Positions 32,480-43,439 are shown, counted from the first letter of the stretch. The stretch is 64,000 nucleotides of DNA from Paroedura picta (GCF_049243985.1 NC_135373.1:98141213-98205212); one strand, 5' to 3'. Notes: generated by a model not told the origin, from the sequence alone. Numbers and translations are program-made.

Positions 32480-33140
32480 ACATATATAAATTAATATAGA
32501 AGTGGAAGTGTGAATTAGATTTAAACAAAGGTGGAGTAAAAATAAAACCTGGTGTAAGGAATATTAACAATTTGAGACAGGCAGATAACACTACCTTACA
32601 GGCAGAAAATAGTGAAGACAAAACGACTACTGATGAAAGTTAAAGCAAGAGGATTACAGCTTTTGTCAAGAAGAAAGGATTCTTAAATGTCAGGATGTGT
32701 CACTGGCAACCAAGATCAAGTTAATTCATGCCACAATTCCCTATTACTATGTCTGTGTGTAAAAGTTAAACAATGAAAAAAGCTGATGGGAACAAAGTAT
32801 ATTCCTTTGAAATATGGTGTTGGAGGAATTCTACGAATACTATTAGATCCGTGGGTTCAGAAACTAGGACACAGAGTTCATTTCAGCTCTTTTTTGTGAC
32901 CCCAACTAGATAGTACAGGAAGCAAAAACTGAACTGAGAACCCACCAATAACCGCAACATATACAAATACATGTCAAAAGTTCTTCCCACCAGACCAGTG
33001 TGTGCTTTAGGTCAGTTTCACTTTAAGCTGATTGGATCTGGCAGACGGGATCCAAAGACATGCTGGCCAATTGCATTTACTGGATTACAATCTTGCCTTG
33101 GACCTCAAGCTCGGTCCTCTACAGACACAACAGATACTAG
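32480..33140. other. Spacer, nothing recognised
   Basis: No exon, clear repeat or structured element seen between the 5S-type SINE and the SINE fragment at 33144. Confidence 0.4.
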
Positions 33141-33143
33141 TAA

Positions 33144-33222
33144 AGGTAAAGGTATCCCTGTGCAAGCACTGGGTCATGTCTGACCCTTGGGGTGACGCCC
33201 TCTAGCGTTTTCATGGCTGACT
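33144..33222 (-). mobile_element. SINE fragment (Sauria type), 3' part only, minus strand
   Basis: aaaggtaaaggtatccctgt to cgttttcatggctgactgaa. It breaks off at about 33222, where RTE-type sequence begins. Confidence 0.75.
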
Positions 33223-33345
33223 GAATATGGGGAATATGGCCCTCAAGCATGCAAGACCTGAACAAGGTTGTTTTGGAGGTCATTGATCCATAGGTTTGCC
33301 AAAAGCCAGAAGCCACTTGATAGCACTTAACGAACATAACACAGT
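33223..33345 (+). mobile_element. RTE-clade LINE 3' fragment
   Basis: gcaagacctgaacaaggttg, ttggaggtcattgatccata and gatagcacttaacgaacata match the fragment at 58440-58580 (gcaagacctgagcaaggg, ggaggtcattaagtta, ggacagcacttaaca). An old relative of BovB. Confidence 0.55.
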
Positions 33346-33625
33346 GCTGTGCAGTAATTTCATGGATTCAAAACTGAGATCTCCATTCTGAAATGGAAGC
33401 TTGCTGGGAACCAGCAACCTACAAGGTTGTGAGAATGCAGAATGCATGTCTGAAGGAGGCAACTTCAACTATTTCCCAGAACCTCAGTTTCTTTATGAAG
33501 TTATTTTATTTATCTATTTATTTATTTATTTGTAATCCATTTACATAATCCATTATTCATTACCATTCCTCTAACTAGAATATCTGTACGACTATGGAAC
33601 CAAGCATTTTGTATGATTAGCTGGA

Positions 33626-33758
33626 GTGCGGTAATGACTGGGGAAGGCACTGGCAAACCACCCCATATTGAGTCTGCCATGAAAACGCTAGATGGCATCA
33701 CCCCAAGGGTCAGACATGACCCGGTGCTTGCACAGGGGATACCTTTACCTTTACCTTT
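33626..33758 (+). mobile_element. SINE (Sauria type), 5'-truncated
   Basis: ggtaatgactggggaaggca through the (TACCTT)n tail. Flanked by the 9-bp duplication TTAGCTGGA (33617-33625 and 33759-33767). Confidence 0.85.
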
Positions 33759-34116
33759 TTAGCTGGATAGCAATAGCTTTAGCTTGTATTCTGCAAGTGA
33801 ATGCAGTACTTTATTTAGATGGAAGTAGAGTTCATTTGAAGGCAAGTTTTTTATATTCAGATATATAATAAAATATCAATAAAAGCAAACCTTGTGTGTC
33901 TAAATATTAAAAATCTTGCAAGTTGGGGGGGGGGGCAAAAAACACCCCAGAAAACACCATGTAACATTTTCTGTTGTGGTTAGATTATACAGGGGAGCAG
34001 AGGACACAGTTCTTTTGGGCCTGCAAAATTAAGACCGCTTTAGTCAGCTGGAGGAAAGAGCATGTGCCTGTTTTTGAAAATAGGTTGGTGAGGAGGTTGC
34101 TCTACCTTTGTTTCTC

Positions 34117-34432
34117 AGACAGACCAGAATGAATGGGATGAAATTAATTCAAAAGAAATTCCATCTAAACATCTGGAAGAAGTTCCTGACAGAGCGGTTT
34201 CTCAGTGGAACAGGCTTCCTCGGGAGGTGGTAGGTTCTCCATCTTTGGAAATTTTTAAACAGAGGCTAGATAGCCATCTGACAGAGAGGCTGATTCTGTG
34301 AAGGCAAAGGGGTGGCAGGTTACAGTAGATATGAGTGATAGGGATATGATTGTCCTGCTTAGTGCAGGGGTTGGACTAGATGACCCATGAGGTCCCTTCC
34401 AACTCTATTTTTCTATAATTCTAGATAGAGTT
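34117..34432 (+). mobile_element. CR1 LINE 3' end, plus strand
   Basis: tggaagaagttcctgacaga, aggcttcctcgggaggtggt and tggactagatgacccatgag, then cccttccaactctatttttc, form the well-known CR1 3' terminus. Strongly 5'-truncated. Confidence 0.85.
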
Positions 34433-34626
34433 GGTTGTCCCTGATCTTCATTAACTAACCAAGATTTATTCAAGACGTGAGCTTTCGAGCGCAAGTACTC
34501 TTTGTCTGATGAAGAGTGCCCGCACTCGAAAGCTCACGCCTTGAATAAATCTTTGTTGGTTTAAAGGTGCTACTGGACTCTGATTTTATTATGCTACTTC
34601 AGACCAACACGGCTACTCATTTAAAC
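34433..34626 (+). repeat. Interspersed repeat with internal inverted repeat
   Basis: Contains ctgatgaagagtgcccgcac, cgaaagctcacgccttgaat, aaatctttgttggtttaaag and gtgctactggactctgattt, a repeat found across reptile genomes. gtgagctttcgag at 34477-34489 and ctcgaaagctcac at 34526-34538 are inverted repeats. Partial copies lie at 6905, 15990, 17860 and 56405. Confidence 0.65.
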
Positions 34627-34629
34627 ATA

Positions 34630-36200
34630 CACTAACCCTGAGAGTTTCAGAGTAGGCAGTGATGAATTTTACTTCACACAAGCTACAAGAGATTTTTTTA
34701 AAAATATTTTATTCAAATTAAGCATGAATAATAATGAAACATGAATGAAAAACATGAATAACTAATAACTGAAAAACAATACTAATTCCTTGTTCTATAT
34801 GTAAAATTGCCCATGCAATTTTTTAAAAAGTAAGACTGTATTGTATACATTTCATGCAAAGTAAATTCAACATTGCAAGGGTGCTAAATCCCATTAAGTT
34901 CTGTATAAAGTTTGCAAATCTGTTAACTGCTGATATCAGTATTCCAGTCCAGCTGGAGGAAATGTTGTCTTTGGATTCTGATACAAAAGTTTAGTTTCAT
35001 GTTATTCCATTTCTATCAGTTTCATAAGTGCTGCTTCACTTGCCTCAATGGCTTGATTTTTTTTTAAAGAATGATGATGCTTAGTTTTTCTTCAGTTAGA
35101 GCATTTACCCTATTTAGGTATTGCAATTGCCCCCATAAATAAACAGAAAAGATGTCTTATGGTTATCATCTGCATTAGCTTACACCTGATTGTTGTATAT
35201 AATGGCTTTGTTGGCTCAATAGTTACAATTTAAAGTTATGTGCAAGTCCCGTAAAGAGATATCTGCAACTAAAAGATCAGAAGGCAATATTGGTATGCAA
35301 GAATTTGTATACAGCAAACAGCACCTCCAGCTCCTATTAACTCTTAACTAAACTATAGTTCTCTTATTTATAAAAGAAATCAAAACTCAGTGGTTGTGGT
35401 TGAGAAAAAATTAAAACCCATCTTCATTGGGTTTTTTTTTAACCACCTTTTATTGCTGCCTCGGTCCAGCCTGTGGGATAGTTTCATTCAAAAAATGAGA
35501 GTGGAATGGCAGTTCATATTGAATCCTTAGCTGTGCATATTTGAAACTGAGGGGTGTACGCAGTTGCAATATCAAAATAACCCACTTGAAATGTTGTTCT
35601 GAGCTTATTAGAAGTAACACAAATAGGTTACTTCTGCACAAAGGTGATTCACACAGGGATTTTCTCTTTACCGCTCACAGCAGCTATATTCCTCCCCCAT
35701 CAAGGGCTTTTTACTTAAAAAAAAACAGTAGTAGGAATATTGCTAGTTTTAGGACATTATAGCAATATATTTAATATCAATATCAAAAGGCCTGCCAGGC
35801 TGAAGGAAACAGGACCAGAGGTGGGTAGGGCGTAGAAATGTATACCTTCTCACCTACACACTCAAAGCCCGCTCTGTCTTTCAGGAAAGATTATACCAAA
35901 GGAGAGCCAAGAAAAAAGCAAAAAGATAGGCAACAGTACAATGATGTCAAGTGGGAGGCTAAAAAAAAAAGTACTATCATAAAGGAAGCATGGAACAAGA
36001 GATCTATGAGAAAGTATCTTAGCCTTAAGCCTGACCTTGGAGTAAGGTTTTTTACTATGCTCATGTTCTGGCTGATTAAATGACATAGATAAGAAACTAC
36101 CTTACATTGAGGCAGGCCATTGGTCAGTGTCAGTGTAACGGACTGTGCTATAAAAACTCCTAAATGCTGTGTAGCCATGTGAAGAGTTAATGCCTCACAT
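34630..36200. other. Spacer, AT-rich
   Basis: No exon recognised. Poly(T)/poly(A) tracts are at 34692-34710 and 35430-35440. 36090-36140 resembles the start of a common SINE-like repeat. Confidence 0.4.
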
Positions 36201-36201
36201 A

Positions 36202-36383
36202 GACCGTTTATGCACTGGAGGTTTCATGCTGGGCTGCAGGCTGGAGTTTTAGTTGTGGCAGGTTGCCCCACCTCTTCCTGCACCCACATGGGGGAGCATT
36301 TGGCCTGGTGCACCCCATCCACCCCCGTTCTGTGCTCCTGACAGGGGGGTGGGACAGTGAAGGTCCCAGTGCATAAACGGTCA
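36202..36383. mobile_element. Small inverted-repeat element (MITE), copy B
   Basis: 182 bp, ends GACCGTTTATGCACTGG and CCAGTGCATAAACGGTC. Clearly the same element as 16276-16456, colinear with it throughout. Confidence 0.75.
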
Positions 36384-36974
36384 TAGTCAAGAGAGCCTTG
36401 AGTGTCAGGCCACTCAAAGGGATTTGAATAGTTAGCATCAGTAGAGCAGAAGGAATTGGGAACTGACTGAAGATAAATCAGTTTAGCTCTGAGAATGAGA
36501 ACAGTTTAGCCCTAACTAAAGAGTCTTTAGCAAAGTTTAACACTGACTGGGGACTGGGAAGCTTGGCAAGGAGGAATGGGAGAATTGATGAAGACCCCCA
36601 TTCAGCCAGAAAAAAAGGAGAGATTGTCTAATTAAGAGAAGTGTTTCCTTGCCGAGTTGATAAGATAGCACAAAATTTGGAGTGATCACTGGTGCATTTA
36701 GAGAAAGAATTTGGGTAGTTGTAGCATATCCCAATCTTTTGAAACCTGGAGTCCATTAAACTCAAGAAGTGAACAGGATTGTTTAGAAAACACTGAAAAG
36801 CCTCTCATATCTAAGATTGCAAGGCTTTGTGAAAAGTTTTAAACTCTCACCTGCTGTAAACATATTAATGTGAAGTTGCTGTGATCTCAGAGTACATTAT
36901 TGATTTACCTCAGACATTTTACCCTTGATTTCACCTGACCGTTACCTCTCCACATAACGTATTTCGTTTTTGAA

Positions 36975-37076
36975 TTTTAAAAGGCCTCTTGCATGCTGCT
37001 TTGAGGGTGATCTTGTCTCTTGAGGAAGGAGACAAGAAGATCACCCTCAAAGCAGCATGCAAGAGGTCTTTTAAAA
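36975..37076. repeat. Long near-perfect hairpin (about 45-bp arms)
   Basis: Left arm 36975-37019 and right arm about 37029-37076 are reverse complements apart from one mismatch and a 3-base indel, with a spacer of about 8-9 bases. The arms contain cctcttgcatgctgctttga. It is not part of a recognised transposon. Confidence 0.85.
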
Positions 37077-37079
37077 AGT

Positions 37080-38590
37080 TTCTGGACTTAGCCAGCATCA
37101 GACTATAATACTGAGACAAGGTGGGACAGCCATGAACCTTCACAAAAGAAGAAAATAGATAAAAAGAGCAGCTCATCCAGAAAGGATGTTAAATCTTGTA
37201 TCTGAGTGAGGGAACAGAGCTAGGTCATCATATTTGGCTAAGAACTTCCTTGTTGAAATCTCACATTAGCTATGCACTCATTTGGTGGCATTATGAAAGC
37301 TACAATTCTCTCAGCTTTATTACAAGCTGCAGTATGGGGATTGTGCGGTATTGTATCATTTATTTCAAACTTTTTTGATTATTTGTTTCAAACTTTTTAA
37401 AATCCTGCACTCTGAACCAAAAGTATCTAAAATTTAAAATAGTATCCATAACCATAAAACATACTAACAATAAAGCAGTTAAATAAAATGTGCTTAAATA
37501 AAATCAAGGAACAAAAAGAAATGCAATTAAAAACAGATGAAGAAACTAGTGAAAAGCCTGAGTTTTTTTTTAAGTTTATCTTAGCACCTTAAGGCCTGTA
37601 GGTAATCTCAATAGGAAAGATCTTCTTGAGTGTTGGTGCCACAATAGAAAAGGCCCTGTTGCTGGTTCTTACCTACCACATCTCAGACTGAGGATACAGA
37701 GTAGAGGTTTTGATGACCTTTGTTGGCAGGCAGGCTCATATAGCTGAAGGCAATCCTTCAGGTACCCTAGTCTCAGGCCAGGTATGGGTTTATGAGGGAT
37801 ACCTGATTACTGTTGTATAAATGTATAAATGCTTTGAATATTTAATACATTCTATATAAAATTACTAAACATTTGTTTTAGTGAGTAGGAAAAGCATATA
37901 TCTTACATGCTTTGTATTACTCTATCCAGCAGAAATACTAAAAACACTGAAATATACAGATTTAAATTTAAATGGGAGTAACAGTATTGTAGGAAGTCAG
38001 ATATGATGCAACAGGGATATGTGCATTAAGAACCTGATAATTTGAGGAAACCTCTTTCAAGTCCTGTATCATATAGAGAACTTTCTCACTGGCCATTTAA
38101 TCTGCATTCTGGCCTGCCCATTCAAAATGTATTCAACAATACAGGGCAAAAGCCCAGTGCAACTTATGACAGCTATAACATTTTAATCTTCAGCCACCAG
38201 AAGAAACCTGGTTAACAGCTGAGATGGAAGGAAATGCCTCTTCTCACACAATCCTGCCACCTACCATTGTGTAAATTCTTGCAAATCTTTTAATTCAATG
38301 TTTAAATTAACACATTGCTGGCAAAAAGTGCTGTCATGTCACATGGTGACCCTGTAGGGTTTTGAAGTCAAGAGACATTTAGAGGTGGTTTGCTGTTGCC
38401 TGCCTCTTGTCTTGAGCACCCAACTTTGACCCAACCCTAGAACTAAATTATGGAAGCCTGTTGTGGTTCTTGAGGTACATGTTGTTGAGTATAAGATTTG
38501 GGGACAGCAGCGCCATTTCTAGAGTCTCTGGGGATGCAAAGAACTGGTAGTCAGTATCCCAGCATATACACATGTAAGTCCTCTTTTGTG
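37080..38590. other. Spacer downstream of PHETA2 with old repeats
   Basis: 37560-37800 resembles a minus LINE 3' UTR (agaaaaggccctgttgctgg). 38325-38425 is the 3' half of a minus SINE (gaggtggtttgctgttgcct). No exon seen. Confidence 0.45.
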
Positions 38591-38591
38591 T

Positions 38592-38745
38592 GATAGTAAG
38601 AATGTTGCACTAGGATTGGGTAGACCTGGCTTCAAATACCCACTCAACTGCCCACTGGGTGCCCTTGGGCCAGGCGCTCTCCACAGACTATTTTCTATGG
38701 TTGCTGTGAGAAAAAGGTGGAGAAGAGGAGAATCATGTCCATTGG
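38592..38745 (+). mobile_element. tRNA-derived CORE/MIR-like SINE, partial
   Basis: gttgcactaggattgggtag, cctggcttcaaatacccact and ggtgcccttgggccag are the head and body of the family better seen at 47957 and 60575. Confidence 0.55.
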
Positions 38746-38940
38746 TCACTATGAGCTTTGCGGAGGAAGGGTGGAGTAAACTTTAAGAGATAGACTTGCA
38801 ATCAGTCAAGGGGTTCCAGAAAGCAATATAGGCCATATTTGGTGATTCTCTTGGCTGAGAGATTAATCCAGAAAGTGCAGCAAGATCACTGTACATGTAC
38901 TTGGCATGTATTGTTCTCTGCCTCTTAACAACCACTCTGT

Positions 38941-39732
38941 TCACATTTCCACTTTTTTCTGGCTTTCCAGCCATTCCCTCCTCACATCGGCAATCTCCTG
39001 GCCATACCAATCATGCAGCTTTGAGAAGCAGGCTGTCTCTGGAGACACAGGGCTTTCCTGCACAGCGGATGCAAAACCAGCAGTCAGCAGTCCACTGATG
39101 TTGCTGCCTGCTAGCCTTCGACGTGGTGGTAGGGGTGGAGGTTTTAAATATCCCCCATCGTGATCAAAAGGAGCTCCTCCGCCCACAGAAGAACTATCAC
39201 CCCAGGTAGCATAGCCATTTTCCATGATGACAGGGTGCTCCTGGACAGGTATCATTGTGGGATTAGAGAAATGTCTCTTCCGGCCAGAAGATGGTTTCTT
39301 TGGAAATTTATGGCTGGCAACCAAGCTCTTCCGGGCCTCCTCCAGTTGTTTCTCTAGCTCCTTAACCACTAGCCTCATGTAATCAAAGCTGGCCCGTGAA
39401 AGTGCCTTCACCCAAGCTTCCATAGCCATTTGGCAGTCAGCAACCAGTACGTAGGCCTTGGCCCCAGCCCCGTCAAACCGGATGGCAAAGGCAAACTCCT
39501 CCGCAGCCTCGCATAGCTCCACAGTGCAGCCCTCTAACACAATGAGCCCCAGGGGGTCACGGCTCTCCCGCTCTTCAAAGCAGAACAGCAAGTTGCCCTT
39601 GAGGACAAACCAGCGGCGCTGGTAGGAGGCGGTGTGATGGTGGCGCTCCACACGCTTACATAAGAAGCCAGTGTGATCGGCTGGAGAGTTGCACGTGGCA
39701 TAATGAGCCACACTGCGCTCATTCAGCTTCAT
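38941..39732 (-). CDS. PHETA2: PHETA2 (FAM109B/Ses2), PH-domain OCRL/INPP5B-binding adaptor, single coding exon
   Basis: 263 codons plus TGA on the minus strand. The protein starts MKLNERSVAHYATC, the family N-terminus, and has a PH domain at about residues 22-120 (TGFLCKRV, QRRWFVLKGNLLFCF, GCTVELCEAAEEFAF, AWVKALSRASFDY), then a helical coiled stretch (RLVVKELEKQLEEARKSL, 120-137), a proline-rich segment KPPPLPPRRR (197-206) and the C-terminal F&H motif FSKLHDWYGQEI (236-247) that in this family binds the ASH-RhoGAP part of OCRL and INPP5B. The known role is endosome-to-Golgi and recycling traffic. PHETA2 rather than PHETA1 is chosen from its place between SMDT1 and NAGA; several segments look PHETA1-like. 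The frame is open 19 codons further up, but an acceptor (ctgcag at 39748-39753) marks that as intron. Confidence 0.95.
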   Translation of the reverse strand: MKLNERSVAHYATCNSPADHTGFLCKRVERHHHTASYQRRWFVLKGNLLFCFEERESRDPLGLIVLEGCTVELCEAAEEFAFAIRFDGAGAKAYVLVADCQMAMEAWVKALSRASFDYMRLVVKELEKQLEEARKSLVASHKFPKKPSSGRKRHFSNPTMIPVQEHPVIMENGYATWGDSSSVGGGAPFDHDGGYLKPPPLPPRRRLAGSNISGLLTAGFASAVQESPVSPETACFSKLHDWYGQEIADVRREWLESQKKVEM

Positions 39733-39753
39733 AGTAATGCTGTCCCCCTGCAG
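39733..39753 (-). other. PHETA2: PHETA2 5' UTR end and splice acceptor
   Basis: On the minus strand a pyrimidine tract (tctctctctctctgcag) ends with the acceptor AG at 39748-39749, so the coding exon begins at 39747 with 15 bases of 5' UTR before MKLNERS. This shows that PHETA2 has at least one upstream noncoding exon. Confidence 0.75.
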
Positions 39754-39906
39754 AGAGAGAGAGAGAGGAAATGTTAGTGAATTATCCATTTGGCATAGAC
39801 TGCTTAATTCAAATAACTAAATACAGGCCATTCCTGAGTCTTTTAAAATCTTCTGCAGCATCAGATCTCCCACTCCAGTCGGTGATACAAGGCTAAACCC
39901 TTACAC

Positions 39907-40042
39907 CAGGGATAGTCAACCTGTGGTCCTCCAGATGTTCATGGACTACAATTCCCATGAGCCCCTGCCAGCGTTTGCTGGCAGGGGCTCATGGGAATTG
40001 TAGTCCATGGGCATCTGGAGGACCACAGGTTGACTACTCCTG
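39907..40042. mobile_element. Fold-back hAT MITE, copy 1
   Basis: The element is one palindrome: its two halves, starting CAGGGATAGTCAACCTGTGG, are reverse complements with few mismatches and a loop of a few bases. An exact 8-bp duplication CCTTACAC is at 39899-39906 and 40043-40050, as for hAT. Each arm carries ACTACAATTCCCATGAG. Confidence 0.9.
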
Positions 40043-40164
40043 CCTTACACCACTGAGATCCACTCTAAGGAATATTTATCAAACTATCCATAGCTAGGCC
40101 AGCCATTAGGTGTTACAGGAGCAAGAGGAGAGACTTCCATACTTAGTGACCTCAGCCTGCAGCA

Positions 40165-40375
40165 GCCAATAAATGAGGTGAGGTGTTAGACTAGGATCTG
40201 GGAGACCTAGGTTCCAATCCTCACTCTGCCATGGAAATTTCCTGGATGACCTTGGGCCAGACAAATTTTCTCAGCCTAACTATCCTCAGAGTTCTTGTGA
40301 GGACAAAATGGGAGGAGACAAGAACAATCTAACTGCTTTGGATGGGGGTATAAATAAAATTAATAAATACAATCA
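40165..40375 (+). mobile_element. tRNA-derived CORE/MIR-like SINE
   Basis: gtgttagactaggatctggg and aggttccaatcctcactctg (B-box-like), then gatgaccttgggccag and a closing ataaataaaattaataaata tail. Confidence 0.6.
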
Positions 40376-41240
40376 CCTGCCCCTATTCATGGAGAAATGT
40401 GACTTTGACCTGGCCTCTGCAGTCATATAAATACATGTTTGGGTTAGAAGGCAGTGCTCTAGATGTTTCTCAGACCAAAACACTTGCTGGGCTTCATCTT
40501 TCTCCTTGCTACTGATGCCAATCAGTGCAAGGATGCTGAAGACAGGAATCCCAAATAGAAAATGATTCAACTGACATTTCTGCATAAACAGAACAGAACC
40601 AACAACTGTGAAGTATTGTAATCCTCCATGGTTTCTTGCCTTCAAAAGATTGTAGTATTCACAAAGGCAACATTTCACACATAAATACATTCAGCCTTTC
40701 TGGTTAGAAATTCTGTTAATGTTGATTCTTCTCCCATCCACACTGACAGCGCTGTTCCAGTGTCCTAGTGCATCAATAATATACACACCCATAAGCCTAG
40801 GGATTGCAACAGGCATCAGGCCAAATAAAGCACCAGAGAATGCAACTCATTCATAATTATTTTGCCACTGAAATGACTGTCGGCAATGAAAGTCCCAAGA
40901 AACTGGTGGAGGTTATAAGCTGTACTGCACAACCGCCCACAAAGCAGTGTGCCACAGAGAATGGGTCCAAGTGAGGCTACAAGCACAATAGCTGGGTGAG
41001 CTTTTGGTTTGTTTTTAAATTACAAGCTTAGATCAGACACAAATTCTTTACAGGTCCATCCCCTCTCCTTTATTTGCAACCACCATTCTCTCTCCCGTCT
41101 CCACTACGTCTCTGTCTTCTCCTAGCCCCTGTCACTAATAGAGTTGAGGAGACTTCCAGGTACAGATGATGCAAGTCCTTTCCTGACAGCCCCTGGGTAT
41201 TCTGCACCTATTGCAGTCAAAGTGGCCCACTGACCTCCGT
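40376..41240. other. PHETA2 upstream intron or spacer, nothing recognised
   Basis: The minus ORF at 40373-40690 has no family likeness. No other signal. Confidence 0.4.
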
Positions 41241-41244
41241 TCTC

Positions 41245-41820
41245 CCTGCGAAGTATTTATTATTTATTTATTTATTATATTTATATACCACCCTCACCTT
41301 GCAGCTCAGGGCGGTTTACAGAGAACTTTGAAGCCATGAGACAGGTACAATATGGGTTCAAAGACAGCATCAGGTAATACTAGTAGCAATAATAGTAATA
41401 ATAACAACATGTAGTAATGATAACATCACTAATAATTGAAACTTTAACATATCAACTGCAACCCCATTGGTCAGTCAATGCAGAATTGCCCTTTGATGTG
41501 CTTAATGGGCACATCTGTATGGGAGGAGGGGTTCTGGGGCCCAGGAGCCAATGCTTATTCAGTTGACCTCAACCAAACGCCTGGCAGATTTTTGCAGGCC
41601 CTGTGGAACGGTGCTAGTTCCCGACATTTCACAAGGTGAGGGTCAGGACAGAGAATGATTTGGCCCTGGTTGAGGTCAAACATGCTTCCTTGGGGCCAGG
41701 GATCACCAGCCAGTTGGAGTTGACAGTGTAGTTGGCAGACGAGAAGTGCAGAAAACAACTGTTGAGTTTCAATGTAAAAGTTTTGCCCAGAAAAAAAGAC
41801 CATTCCTTGAACATATTATT
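41245..41820 (-). mobile_element. LINE 3' end (L2-like), minus strand
   Basis: (TTTA)n, then tataccaccctcaccttgca and gctcagggcggtttacagag are the family tail. gcaggccctgtggaacggtg and tttggccctggttgaggtca are the coding end. Confidence 0.65.
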
Positions 41821-42129
41821 CATCTAACAGAACCACTAGTTCTCTTCTGATTCTGCCCTTGGGATGTATCCTTACCCCAGATGCACAAGACTGTTTTGCT
41901 ACATTTGGAACCATGGATCTCCACGTTAAACATAACTGCCCTGTGGCCTACTTGAACTTGGTCCCTAGGGCCAAAAGCCTTCCAAGATACATTTATAACA
42001 AGAAAGGCGTTTGCAAAGCCCCACAGCGTCTGGGTATGTCTAAGTAAAATGCTTCGCCCGGTTAAAGGGATTTTTCGAAGTCAAGCCAAAAGCCTGCTCT
42101 AAAACGGAGGGGTAGATGATCCATCTTAC

Positions 42130-43060
42130 CTCGTTTTAATTCAGGAATCAAATATCTGGGTCCTCTGTTACATCTGGCCGTTATCCCCACCCCGCTCCCT
42201 TTTTAAGAGCACTTTCCTCTTGGCGACCCTCTTCTTTTGTTAAACTCCGACTGCCACTCGTGCAGATTTCGCGGCGCAAAACCCGGAACGCACAATCCTC
42301 ATTGCGGCACGAACTACGAGGATCGCCCGGGATAGCCCTCTGCAAGCCAGGTTTTCCAACAACCTCAAATCAATCCCGGAGAGGATGTTTCACTCTGTTT
42401 ATTCCCCTATTCCTTTCTCTCCTTCCAGGTCCTGGAAGACACATATAAGAGAATTCCGAAATGTCCGCGACCATCGACGCTTCCTTTATTTTGCCATGGA
42501 CATCCTTGCTGATTGAGGGTACATAAATGGTGTCCTTCATCTAATTACATGCAGCAAGCCAAGCATGTTCCTCTCAGAATGTGGAGGCAGCCACCCCCCA
42601 CTCTCACACACGATTTGTCCCCTAAGATTTCATTGCTAATATTATTTTGTGAGAGTAGTTTATGCCAGCTGCTCTCATTTAGAATGTTCGTCGGATCTGA
42701 TGCGGGAATGCTGCAGGCTGAATTCCTCCAGAAACCACCAACCTCGGTGCTCACGCACATTTTAAAATGCGTCCCATGCCATGAGCAAATCTCCACCTCC
42801 TGGGCAACTCCTGTACTATTCCTAGGATCTCCTTACCGAGGAAGAAATGGAGGATCACCCGAGGCTACAATATTAACAGGCGCTCTAAACATGATAGTGG
42901 GTGAAATTTGCACCGAGAAAAGTCAACGAGACGGCAGCGCCTGCAGGACCGCGCGAGGGCGCTCCGTTTCGAAAGCTGCGAAGGGGCCAAAACGAGTGCC
43001 GGGAGGAACCCTAATCACGTGGCCTGGGCCCAGGGCTTCGCAGAGTTCATATGAAACAAG
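42130..43060 (-). promoter_or_regulatory. PHETA2: CpG-rich region, likely PHETA2 promoter and noncoding first exon
   Basis: CpG density rises at 42230-42330 and 42880-43060 against a poor background. On the minus strand there are good donors, CGAG|GTAAGAT with its exon ending at 42130 and CTCG|GTAAGG near 42837, so a noncoding exon could end at either. An E-box TCACGTGG is at 43015-43022. Position, 2.5-3.3 kb upstream of the coding exon, suits PHETA2. ORFs read through this region show no family likeness. Confidence 0.45.
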
Positions 43061-43072
43061 AACAGAATACAA

Positions 43073-43240
43073 ACCAGTCCAGATCTGATCGCTTCATTAC
43101 GTCGGATTTTGGCAGCTAAGCAAAATCATCCGGGGGGGGGGCACCATGGACTACCAGGAGTGGGCAATGGCGAGCCACCTCTTTTGCCTTGACACCCATG
43201 CGGGTTGCCATAAATCAGCTGTGATTTGACCTTTTCCACA
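43073..43240 (+). mobile_element. 5S-rRNA-derived SINE
   Basis: gatctgatcgcttcattacg, tcggattttggcagctaagc is a decayed 5S rRNA head (GATCTCGTCTGATCTCGGAAGCTAAGC). It is followed by the body ggcaatggcgagccacctct and ccttgacacccatgcgggtt, then gccataaatcagctgtgatt. Confidence 0.75.
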
Positions 43241-43439
43241 TAATCACCAAATTAAACCAAATTAAAAACAGCAGAATTACCACAACAGAAAGTTAAAAAC
43301 TGACTTTAACTGACACAGCTTTCACCAAAATGTTTGCAACTTCCAGAGTAATTTCAGGATTGCAGTCATCCAGTAAATGTTGACACACACTCGCCTGCAG
43401 AATTTCATCCACAGTCACTATCCCCTTGCTAAATAATTC

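Noticed and set aside
39733-39789. Upstream in-frame ATG for PHETA2 (MDNSLTF...).
   Set aside because: Lies in intron: the acceptor ctgcag separates it from MKLNERS, the conserved family start.
42513-43088. 191-codon plus ORF near the PHETA2 CpG region.
   Set aside because: No domain, no homology, overlaps a likely minus-strand promoter or exon and a SINE at its end.
43073-43130. 5S rRNA gene.
   Set aside because: Only decayed 5S words joined to a SINE body; internal promoter not intact.
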